This document shows, piece by piece, positions 46,974-54,097 of a DNA stretch of 54,097 nt. The DNA comes from Brachybacterium epidermidis. GTDB lineage: Bacteria > Actinomycetota > Actinomycetes > Actinomycetales > Dermabacteraceae. The translations under genes were made by a program, and so were the position numbers. The stretch lies in the NCBI RefSeq assembly GCF_015209585.1, contig NZ_JADEYR010000017.1, positions 1 through 54,097 of the forward strand, in the 5' to 3' direction. Numbering within the stretch: the first letter of the stretch is position 1; each line of letters opens with the position of its first letter. The notes beneath the pieces are model-generated. The model had not been told where the DNA came from. It saw only the letters and a program-made list of their open reading frames with translations, and did no database searches.

Positions 46974-49636
46974 GCCCCCTGCTGGGTCGCCCCGGCCTGC
47001 ACGGAAGCCACCTCCTGCGCCGGGCGCTGCTGCTGGCCGTGAGCATCCTGATCGCCTCGGCGCCCCTGTCGATCCTGCTGGCGGGCTCCAGCTGGTTCGT
47101 GCTCACCGCGATGGCCGTGGTTTGCGTGATCGGCTCCGGGGTGCTGCTGCGCATCCTGCTGCGCTCTTCCGTGCTGGTGCCGCTGCTGCAGCTGGCGGTG
47201 GCGTCGGGCCTGATCATCACCCTGCAGCGGCTGCGGGGGCTGATCCCCATCGGCGGCGGGCCGCGCGGCATCATCACGGCCCAGCGCGACATCATCGTCG
47301 CCGGCTTCCAGGAGCTCGCCGGGAGCTGGCCGCCGGTGGTCCTGCAGGGACCGGGCGCGGTGGTGGTGCTGCTGCTGATCAGCCTGGTGGTGCTGGGCCT
47401 GGACCTGATGTTCCTGGACCTGGGCTGGCACACGCCCACGGCCCTGGTGCTGATGGGCTTCATGCTGGCGCCCGCCCTGCAGCAGCCCGCCGGGGGACCC
47501 TGGTGGACCCTGCTGGGACCGGTGGTGGCGGGGCTGCTGATCCTCACCGCCCGCACCCTGCACGGCGACCCCTCCTACCTCGAGGGTGATCAGCGCCCCC
47601 AGGCCGGGCCCCTGCCCCGCGGGGGCCGCACCGCCGCGGCCGTGGCCGTGTGCTGCCTGCTGGTGGCGGGCAGCACCCTGCCGCTGTCCCGCGCCCTGCC
47701 GCAGACGGCCCCGCCGCGGATCCCGCTGTCCCTGGACGTGGTCAACTCCTGGCAGGGCAGGAACGTACCCGCGCCGGGGCCGGTGATGATCGACGACAGC
47801 GTCTCGGTGCGCCAGGACCTGCTGCGGGGTGAGGAGCACGAGGTGCTGCGCTACACCACCGACGACGAGGACCCCTCCTACCTGCGCCTGCACACCATGT
47901 ACCGGTACGAGGACGGGGACTTCGTGACCGGGCCCGGCATGCCCCCGGCGGCCGACGGCGCTCCCGCCCCCTTCTCCGACCTGCAGACCGATCACGAACC
48001 TCGCGACGCGCGCACTGATCACCTGGTCTCCACCGAGATCAGCCTCACCGGCTTGGGCGGCAGCACCCTGCCGATGCCGCAGAACGTGCGCGGCCTGTTC
48101 GGCCCCATGGTCGACGGCACCTCCGTGGTGCCCGGTGACCCCGGCCAGGTGCAGACCCTCGGTGGCGTCGGCACCGACGGGTTCCAGTACGGCGTCGCCC
48201 ACGAACCGCGCCCGACCACTCCCGAGCAGCTGCGCGCCGTCCCTGCTGATCAGCTCCGGCAGCCCCTGGAGATGGGGGTGATCACCGGGGAGATCCCGCA
48301 GGTCACCGTTGATCTCGCGGATCGTCTGGCCGAGGAGGCCCAGGCCGAGAACGCCTACGACACGGCCGTGGCCTACCAGGAGTTCTTCCGCACCTCCTTC
48401 GCGTACTCCCTGACGGTGCGCACCCCGCCCGGGGCCGACCCCGTGGAGACGTTCCTCGAGGACCGCATCGGCTACTGCGAGCAGTTCGCCGCCACCTTCG
48501 CGCTGATGATGACCTCCCAGGGGTACCCCACGCGCGTGGTCATCGGCTTCACCGCCGGTCAGCGCGACGGCGACACCTGGGTGGTCACCAACCACAACGC
48601 CCACGCCTGGCCCGAGGTGTGGTTCGGCCCCGAACACGGCTGGGTCCCGTTCGAGCCCACGCCCCCGGCCGCCACCAGCGGCGTGAACCCGCCCGCCCAC
48701 ACCGACCCCGATGCCGGCACCGCCGACGAGGAAAACCCCACCCCGAGCAGGAGGCCACCCCACCGAGGAGGAGACCCCGAGGCGGACCAGACGGAACCCA
48801 CCCCGGAGACGGAGGATCCCACCACCGGCGCGGACGACGCCGGCCAGGGCAGCGGGCAGGATGCTGGCGAGGGCGCCGGGGGCAGCCCTGGGCGTGCTGT
48901 TGGGCCTGCTGGGCCTGGCGCTGCGGCGGCCGCGGTGACGTGGGCCCAGCGCAGGCAGGCGGCCGTGCGGGAGCAGCGCTGGGCGGAGGCCGCTGCGAGG
49001 GGCCCGGGTGAGCTCACCGCCCTGGCCTGGTCGCAGCTGGAGGCGGCCCTGCGGGCCCGGCAGCGGCGACTGCGATGGCTGGGCTGGACAGGCTGGTACG
49101 GCAGGCCCCCGGTGCACCTGCAGCTGGATCCCGCCCTGCCGCCGCAGGAGGCGCTGGCTGCTCTGGTGGAGCGTGCCCGGGAGGGGCGGATCCCCGTCGA
49201 GCAGCAACACGAGCAGGCCGCTGCCCGGCTGGGCCGGGCCGTGCACGTGGCCCGCTACGCACCGTCCGGGGGGCAGTCTGGTGCTGGTGCTGGTGCTGGT
49301 GCTGGTGCTGGTGCTGGTGCTGGTGCTGGTGCAGGTGCTGGTGCTGGTGCTGGCGGTGCAGTGGCTGGTGCACCGGGCGGTGCGGGGACTGGTGCGCCGG
49401 GCGGTGCTGGTGCTGGGGCTGGTGCGCCCGCTGGTGCTGGTGCTGGCGGTGCAGGGGCTGGTGCACCGGGCGGTGCGGGGGCTTCCGGTTCCGGCGCGTC
49501 TGCGGGTGCGCCGGGCGGTGCGGGGGCTTCCGGTTCCGGTGCGTCTGCCCTGGGCGAGGCGGCCGGGGGAGTGCTGCGGCAGGACACCGAGACCCTGACC
49601 GAACTGCTCACCCGCGCCCCGAGCCGACGCAACTGA
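46970..49636 (+). CDS. TgpA-like transglutaminase membrane protein
   Basis: An 888-residue protein: about six N-terminal spans, an extracytoplasmic transglutaminase core with catalytic Cys in RIGYCEQFAATFALMM and His in NHNAHAWPEVW, then the tail of the fold FGPEHGWVPFEPTPP. Then comes an acidic Thr/Pro-rich linker and a region related to DUF4129 (AQRRQAAVREQRW). The membrane span expected before this part is absent from the present frame but readable in another frame (ALGVLLGLLGLALRR near 48880-48930). The last 130 residues are Gly-Ala repeats. Probably acts with MoxR and DUF58 in envelope protein maturation. Confidence 0.9.
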   Translation: MSPLLGRPGLHGSHLLRRALLLAVSILIASAPLSILLAGSSWFVLTAMAVVCVIGSGVLLRILLRSSVLVPLLQLAVASGLIITLQRLRGLIPIGGGPRGIITAQRDIIVAGFQELAGSWPPVVLQGPGAVVVLLLISLVVLGLDLMFLDLGWHTPTALVLMGFMLAPALQQPAGGPWWTLLGPVVAGLLILTARTLHGDPSYLEGDQRPQAGPLPRGGRTAAAVAVCCLLVAGSTLPLSRALPQTAPPRIPLSLDVVNSWQGRNVPAPGPVMIDDSVSVRQDLLRGEEHEVLRYTTDDEDPSYLRLHTMYRYEDGDFVTGPGMPPAADGAPAPFSDLQTDHEPRDARTDHLVSTEISLTGLGGSTLPMPQNVRGLFGPMVDGTSVVPGDPGQVQTLGGVGTDGFQYGVAHEPRPTTPEQLRAVPADQLRQPLEMGVITGEIPQVTVDLADRLAEEAQAENAYDTAVAYQEFFRTSFAYSLTVRTPPGADPVETFLEDRIGYCEQFAATFALMMTSQGYPTRVVIGFTAGQRDGDTWVVTNHNAHAWPEVWFGPEHGWVPFEPTPPAATSGVNPPAHTDPDAGTADEENPTPSRRPPHRGGDPEADQTEPTPETEDPTTGADDAGQGSGQDAGEGAGGSPGRAVGPAGPGAAAAAVTWAQRRQAAVREQRWAEAAARGPGELTALAWSQLEAALRARQRRLRWLGWTGWYGRPPVHLQLDPALPPQEALAALVERAREGRIPVEQQHEQAAARLGRAVHVARYAPSGGQSGAGAGAGAGAGAGAGAGAGAGAGAGGAVAGAPGGAGTGAPGGAGAGAGAPAGAGAGGAGAGAPGGAGASGSGASAGAPGGAGASGSGASALGEAAGGVLRQDTETLTELLTRAPSRRN
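49278..49352. repeat. CTGGTG hexanucleotide repeat at the TgpA C-terminus
   Basis: About a dozen copies of CTGGTG in tandem, with one CAGGTG variant, encode (Gly-Ala)n in the gene frame. Slippage by whole units would keep the frame. The Gly/Ala-rich tail continues beyond to about 49555 in less regular form. Confidence 0.85.
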
Positions 49637-49720
49637 ACCGGGGCCGCGCGGGCGCGGGGCGACCTGGCGACTGAGCCGGGCCGGCGCGCCTCGGGGCGCA
49701 GAACCTCGCTCGACCTCGAG

Positions 49721-49757
49721 GCAGTTGGCGGTTAGGGACCTCGATACCGCCAACTGC
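49721..49757. terminator. Bidirectional hairpin between TgpA and NADH dehydrogenase genes
   Basis: GCAGTTGGCGGT (49721-49732) and ACCGCCAACTGC (49746-49757) form a perfect 12-bp stem with a 13-base loop between convergent genes. No T tract is present, so it is called from position and stem quality. Confidence 0.55.
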
Positions 49758-49806
49758 TCACACCTCGGCCGCGGGCGGGTCGCCCTTCTGATGTTTCGAC
49801 CGGCCC

Positions 49807-49893
49807 GGTGACCGCCTGTGCGTCGGTCGGCCGGCCTGGTGACCGCCTGTGCGTCGGTCATCCGGCCCGATGACCGCCTGTGCGTCGGTCGGT
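49807..49893. repeat. Three 31-bp intergenic repeats
   Basis: GGTGACCGCCTGTGCGTCGG and its continuation start at 49807, 49838 and 49869 (third copy with GAT). They fill the gap between the hairpin and the stop codon of the NADH dehydrogenase gene. Confidence 0.8.
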
Positions 49894-51287
49894 CAGCCCC
49901 GTGCGCCCTCGCCGAACTTGCGCTTCGGCGCCTGCTCCTCGAACGCCCGGGCCGCCCCCAGGGAGTCCACCTCACCCACCACCGGGTTCGGCTGATGCGT
50001 GCGGCGGGTGCCGCCGTACAGCGAGAGCAGGTTCATCGACACGGCCCGCTGGTTGCGGTGACCCAGCAGCTGGCCCACGTGCACCGTCAGCCATGCCGCC
50101 CAGCCGATCGAGCCGGACAGGTCGGGGAAGGAGGGGATCTCGGCGATCGCGGCATGGCGGCCGATGGTGGCCATGGTGCCGGGGTTCTTGTACCGGAACG
50201 CGGTCAGGGGCTTGCCGGCCACCTCGGCGGCGATCATCCGGGCCACGTGCTTGCCGCCCTCCACCGCGGGGCGGGCCAGCTGCGGGAGGCCGTGCTCGCC
50301 GCCTGCCATGTCCCCTGCCGCGTACACCCCGGGGAAGCCCTCCACCTGCAGGTGCTCGTCCACCACGATGCGGCCGCGGTCGTCCTGCGGCAGGCCCCAC
50401 TGGGCGACCTCGTCGGGGATCCCCACGCCGGCCGCCCAGATCGTGATGTCGGCCTCGAGCACGCGGCCGTCGGCCAGGCGGACGAAGTCGTACCCCACCT
50501 CCGCCACGCCCTCGCCAAGCGCCAGGGTGACCCCGCGCTCCTCCAGCTCGCGGGCCGCGTACGTGCGGAAGCTGGGGCGGAACTCCTTGATCAGCTCCTT
50601 GCCGCGCTGGATCAGGGTGATCTGCAGGGTGCCCGGGTCCATCTCCGGGTACAGGATGTCCAGCTCCTGCCTGCGGAAGTCGGCCAGGGCGCCGGCGATC
50701 TCCACGCCGGTGGGGCCGCCGCCCACCACCGCCACGTTCAGGCGGTCCTCGAATCGCCGGCCGGCGGCGTGCGCGGCGGCGCTCTCCCGGCTGGAGCGCT
50801 CCAGCTCGGCGAACACCCGGTCGCGGATGGCCAGGGCCTGGGAGCGGGTGTACATCGGCATGGCGTGCTCCTCGGCCCCCTTGGTGCCGAAGAACGTGGT
50901 GGTGGCTCCGCCCGCGAGCACCAGGTAGTCGTACTTCATCTCCACCGTGCGGTCCCCGCCGCCCTCGATGGAGACGATCCTGCGCTGCGGGTCCACACCG
51001 GTGACCTCGCCCTGCCGGTAGCGCATGTTCGGCACCGTCAGCGACAGCCCGCGCAGGAACATGGTGACGTCCCCGGGGTTCAGACCGGCCGTGGCCACCT
51101 GGTACAGCAGCGGCTGGAACGTCTTGTACACGTTGCGGTCGATCAGGGTCACGCGCACCCGGGCATCGCGCAGCCCCAGCACCGCATTCGCGCCGGCGAA
51201 ACCGCCGCCGACGATCACCACATGGGGCCAGCTGGCACCGTCCTTCGCGGGGACGGCACGGCGGCGACGAGTCAGACCGAGGACCAT
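49893..51287 (-). CDS. ndh: Type II NADH dehydrogenase (NDH-2)
   Basis: A 464-residue FAD enzyme. FAD-binding HVVIVGGGFAGANAVLGL is near residue 22 and NADH-binding LNVAVVGGGPTGVEIAGALA near residue 185. IWAAGV and FPGVYAAGDMA are followed by the C-terminal membrane-association helices (GSIGWAAWLTVHVGQLLGHR). It passes electrons from NADH to menaquinone without proton pumping. The ATG at 51287 follows AAGGAG by 5-6 bases. It is monocistronic. Confidence 0.95.
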   Translation of the reverse strand: MVLGLTRRRRAVPAKDGASWPHVVIVGGGFAGANAVLGLRDARVRVTLIDRNVYKTFQPLLYQVATAGLNPGDVTMFLRGLSLTVPNMRYRQGEVTGVDPQRRIVSIEGGGDRTVEMKYDYLVLAGGATTTFFGTKGAEEHAMPMYTRSQALAIRDRVFAELERSSRESAAAHAAGRRFEDRLNVAVVGGGPTGVEIAGALADFRRQELDILYPEMDPGTLQITLIQRGKELIKEFRPSFRTYAARELEERGVTLALGEGVAEVGYDFVRLADGRVLEADITIWAAGVGIPDEVAQWGLPQDDRGRIVVDEHLQVEGFPGVYAAGDMAGGEHGLPQLARPAVEGGKHVARMIAAEVAGKPLTAFRYKNPGTMATIGRHAAIAEIPSFPDLSGSIGWAAWLTVHVGQLLGHRNQRAVSMNLLSLYGGTRRTHQPNPVVGEVDSLGAARAFEEQAPKRKFGEGARG

Positions 51288-51842
51288 GGGGAGCTCCTTC
51301 GAAGCAGGGCACTGCGCGAAGCGGCGACCACGGGCCGTGGGCCGGGGCGGGCCATCGGCCGGGCGGGCCACCGAGCGGCAGTGCGCGTCGGGACTGTGAC
51401 GACACTAGGCCACCGGGACGCGCGGTGCGAAGGGGCGGTGGCCGACGGTGGGTAGGAGAGGGGCCGACGGTGGGTAGGAGAGGTGGCCGGTGGTGAGTAG
51501 CGGAGGTGGTTAGTGGTGCGCGAAGGAGGGGGTCGGTGGCCGGGTCGAGGAGCGGTGCGCAAGGGAGGGGGTCTGTGGCCGGGTCGCGAAGCGGCCCGAG
51601 CGCGGGGTCGGTTCCACTCCGCTCCGCCCGCCCCCGCATCGTCAAAATGCGGCAAAGCCTCACCCGTCGCCCGGTCAAACCATGGCCCTGGGGGATCGAC
51701 GCAGGGGAACATCGGGTGACACCTTGCCTCCGCGAGGGCGAACCCCTCGGCGTGTCGAGCAGCACGTGAGGTTTGATGGCTGGTGCCACCGTCGGCGCCG
51801 TCGTCGCCGTTCCGCGTCCCTTTCCTCCTCAGGAGCATCGTC
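51288..51842. repeat. Repeat-rich intergenic region (no gene)
   Basis: Between divergently transcribed ndh and the nucleotidase gene. It contains two 22-bp tandem copies starting GCCGACGGTGGGTAGGAGAG (51441 and 51463) and two 39-bp copies starting GGTGCGC (51515 and 51554, about 85% identical). The final 200 bases before the nucleotidase gene are unique and should hold its promoter, but no clear -35/-10 pair is visible. Confidence 0.7.
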
Positions 51843-54097
51843 ATGTTCGTACCCCCTGCCCGCCGGGTCACGCGCGGTGCGTCCGTGGGCCTGGGCGCCG
51901 CTGCCCTCGCCTTCGGTGCCGCCGTGGTGCCGCTCGGATCCGCCGCTGCCGCCGAGCCCGGTGAGACCGTCACGCTGGTCACCTTCAACGACTTCCACGG
52001 CGCACTGAGCGTCGGAAAGCCCTTCGCCTGCACGGTCACCAACGCCCTGGCGGGCGATGAGAACTCCGGGCTCATCTCCGCCGGCGACAGCGTAGGCGGC
52101 TCCGAGTTCGCCTCCGCCGTGCAGAACGACGAGCCCACCCTGGACTTCCTGAACGCCCTGGGCGTGCAGGCCACCGCGGTGGGCAACCACGAGTTCGACC
52201 AGGACCAGGACGACCTGATGAACCGGATCGTCCCCAACTCCGACTTCCCGACGCTGGCCGCGAACGTCTACCAGGCCGACGGCTCCCGCCTGCTGGAGCC
52301 CTACGCGATCGTCGAGGCCGGGGGTGTGAAGGTCGCCGTGGTCGGCGCTGTCACCACCCTGACCCCTTCCAAGGTGAGCCCGGTCGCCGTCGAGGGTCTG
52401 GAGTTCCGTGACCCGGTGGATTCCGTGAACGCCGCCGTCGAGGAGCTGAAGGCCTCCGGCGAGGAGTTCGACGTCATCGTCGCCTCGTACCACGAGGGCG
52501 CCGGCGCCTCCGCCGACCCCGGCACTGCTCCCTCCGCCGGAGACCGCGCGATCTTCACCAAGATCGTCGAGCAGACCTCCGCCGATGTCGACGCGATCTT
52601 CAACGGCGACTCCCATCGCGAGTACGCCTACGACGCGCCTGCCCCGGACGGCGAGGTGCGCCCCGTCGTCCAGGCCGGCTCCAGCGGCTCCCACATCGGC
52701 TCGGTCGAGCTCGTGCTCGGGGACGACGGCGACTGGGACGTCGTCAAGGGCGGCACCCAGCTGATCCCCGTGAAGACCGTCAAGGACTCCGACGAGCCCA
52801 CCGCCGAGGCGCTCGCCGGCTGCGCCACCGATCCCGCTTACATCGCCGCCTCCGGTGTGGCTGAGCAGGCACTGGCCGACGCTGCCATCGAGGGTGCCCG
52901 CCCCGTAGGCACCATCGAGGGCGACATCACCACCGCCTGGAACTCCTCCAAGGCCCAGTACGTGGACGGCACCTGGACCCGCACCGACGAGGCTGCGGCC
53001 AAGGGCGATGACCGCTCCCGCTTCTCCGCCGCCGGCAACATGCTGGCCGACTCGATGAAGTGGTTCCTTGAGGACCGCGGCGGCTATGAGGGCCAGGAGA
53101 TCATCGGCTTCATGAACCCCGGCGGCATCCGCGCCGAGTTCTGGTACGAGGCCTCCGGCAGCGAGGGCGATGGCGTGGTCACCTACGCCGAGGCCAACAA
53201 CGTCACCCCCTTCGGCAACACCCTGAACTCCGGTGAGGTCACCGGCGCGCAGTTCAAGCAGATCCTCGAGGAGCAGTGGCGGATCGCCGACGGCAAGGAG
53301 GCCTTCCTCGCCTTCGGTGTCTCCGAGAACGTCACCTACGCCTACGACCCCACTCGTGAGCTGGGTGATCGCATCATCGACCTCAAGATCAACGGTGAGC
53401 CGATCGACCCGGAGGCCACCTACACGATCGTGGCGGCCAGCTTCCTGTTCGAGGGAGGCGACGGCATGACCACCCTGGCCCAGGCCTCCAACATCCGCGA
53501 CACCGGCGTGCTGGACCGCGATGCACTGTCCACCTACTTCGAGAAGAACTCCCCGGTCGCCCCGGACTACGCGCAGCGTCAGCTGTCGGTGCAGATCCTG
53601 GAGAGCGGCGAGTACAACGACGAGGAGGGCATCGACCAGGATCCGGTGCTGCGACTGGGCAACCTGGAGTCCCTGAGCCTGGGCGCCCCCCAGATCGAGA
53701 AGGTCATCGTGAACGCCGGAGAGTACGGCACCTTCGAGGCCCCCTACGTGCTCGACGAGGAGTCCGGCCGCTACTTCGGCGGCGTCACCCTCACCGACTG
53801 GCTGTGCGTGCCCGAGGGCACCTCGGTCCGGCTGACCATCACCGCTGTGCCGGAGACCGGTTCGGAGTTCACCATCGAGGTTCCCTCCTCCACCTGGACC
53901 GAGGGTGGCCCGCCTGCCTCCTGCGAGGATGACGACCAGGGCAAGCCCGGTGAGCCTGGCGAGCCCGGTGAGCCCGGCAAGCCCGGTGACGACGGGCAGC
54001 CCGGCAAGCCCGGTGACGACGGGCAGCCCGGCAAGCCCGGTGACGACGGGCAGCCCGGCAAGCCCGGTGACGACGGGCAGCCCGGCAAGCCCGGTGA
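51843..54097 (+). CDS. Secreted 5'-nucleotidase / metallophosphoesterase with collagen-like tail (partial)
   Basis: Begins at the ATG at 51843, seven bases after AGGAG, with a signal peptide ending near AAAAEPGE. The metallophosphoesterase domain has FNDFHGAL, ISAGDSVGGSEF, VGNHEFDQD and NGDSHREYAYD. The C-terminal nucleotidase domain has MNPGGIRAEFW and NNVTPFGNTLNSGE with FEGGDGMTT. After about residue 700 comes a Gly-X-Y collagen-like region with 27-bp repeats, which continues past the end of the window. The family hydrolyses extracellular nucleotides for phosphate and nucleoside uptake. A cell-wall anchor probably lies beyond the window. Confidence 0.93.
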   Translation, partial: MFVPPARRVTRGASVGLGAAALAFGAAVVPLGSAAAAEPGETVTLVTFNDFHGALSVGKPFACTVTNALAGDENSGLISAGDSVGGSEFASAVQNDEPTLDFLNALGVQATAVGNHEFDQDQDDLMNRIVPNSDFPTLAANVYQADGSRLLEPYAIVEAGGVKVAVVGAVTTLTPSKVSPVAVEGLEFRDPVDSVNAAVEELKASGEEFDVIVASYHEGAGASADPGTAPSAGDRAIFTKIVEQTSADVDAIFNGDSHREYAYDAPAPDGEVRPVVQAGSSGSHIGSVELVLGDDGDWDVVKGGTQLIPVKTVKDSDEPTAEALAGCATDPAYIAASGVAEQALADAAIEGARPVGTIEGDITTAWNSSKAQYVDGTWTRTDEAAAKGDDRSRFSAAGNMLADSMKWFLEDRGGYEGQEIIGFMNPGGIRAEFWYEASGSEGDGVVTYAEANNVTPFGNTLNSGEVTGAQFKQILEEQWRIADGKEAFLAFGVSENVTYAYDPTRELGDRIIDLKINGEPIDPEATYTIVAASFLFEGGDGMTTLAQASNIRDTGVLDRDALSTYFEKNSPVAPDYAQRQLSVQILESGEYNDEEGIDQDPVLRLGNLESLSLGAPQIEKVIVNAGEYGTFEAPYVLDEESGRYFGGVTLTDWLCVPEGTSVRLTITAVPETGSEFTIEVPSSTWTEGGPPASCEDDDQGKPGEPGEPGEPGKPGDDGQPGKPGDDGQPGKPGDDGQPGKPGDDGQPGKPG
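53976..54097. repeat. 27-bp repeats encoding a collagen-like GKPGDDGQP tail
   Basis: GGCAAGCCCGGTGACGACGG + GCAGCCC repeats exactly at 53976, 54003, 54030 and 54057 and continues off the window. The protein has Gly at every third position, as needed for a collagen triple helix. Confidence 0.9.

Noticed and set aside
46913..49975. 1020-codon minus-strand open frame opposite TgpA
   Set aside because: Antisense artefact; includes the complement of the CTGGTG repeat and shows no domain.

Overview
The window is a high-GC (about 70%) chromosomal segment from an actinobacterium. The compact dnaX-recR and lysC-asd blocks, a fused RmlC-RmlD, an LAxTG-type cell-wall protein, GH125 and DUF3618/DUF4235/DUF2243 proteins, and frequent ATGA/GTGA gene overlaps point to Micrococcales. 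A Brachybacterium-like member of the Dermabacteraceae is my best guess; no species call is possible from the sequence alone.

Layout. 0-4 kb: the 3' end of dnaX, then on the minus strand an effector-binding (GyrI-like) protein translationally coupled to a GH125 alpha-mannosidase and a CDP-alcohol phosphatidyltransferase, then recR (plus). 4-8.5 kb: a large membrane protein, and an ABC-2 exporter pair whose permease 5' end is disrupted in a minisatellite. 8.7-12.6 kb: a sugar ABC importer operon (MalF-like, MalG-like, lipoprotein binding protein, no ATPase) with repeat-filled gaps. 12.85-14.55 kb: an intact IS1380-family element with inverted repeats and a CTAG target duplication, 105 bp upstream of lysC. 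14.6-18.2 kb: aspartokinase (split in two frames), asd and a TetR regulator, all overlapping. 18.3-23.5 kb: PRC-barrel protein, GT4 glycosyltransferase and dTDP-rhamnose genes rmlA, rmlB, rmlCD.

23.6-35 kb is an accessory island: a Fic protein, an APC transporter, a HepT / HTH-nucleotidyltransferase toxin-antitoxin pair, a minus-strand operon of three ATGA-overlapping genes (small HEPN-like protein, ParA-like ATPase with a KGGVGR P-loop, STAND-like NTPase), and a second Fic. Two scars of truncated genes (about 28.65 and 33.34 kb) flank the three-gene operon. That operon is the best candidate here for an undescribed, probably defensive, system.

35-43 kb: orphan histidine kinase, PadR with a HAAS-type membrane protein interrupted by an amber codon, TIGR01777 epimerase, DUF4235/DUF3618/holin-like stress-type membrane genes, YihY, DUF2243 and CtaG. 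43-54 kb: LAxTG-anchored surface protein, a MoxR-DUF58-TgpA (transglutaminase) operon, type II NADH dehydrogenase, and a secreted 5'-nucleotidase with a collagen-like tail running off the window.

Recurring themes are short tandem repeats inside genes and between them, and reading-frame breaks in G/C homopolymers (ABC permease, aspartokinase, TgpA). The breaks can all be healed by adding single bases, so base-calling error should be excluded before they are read as biology.
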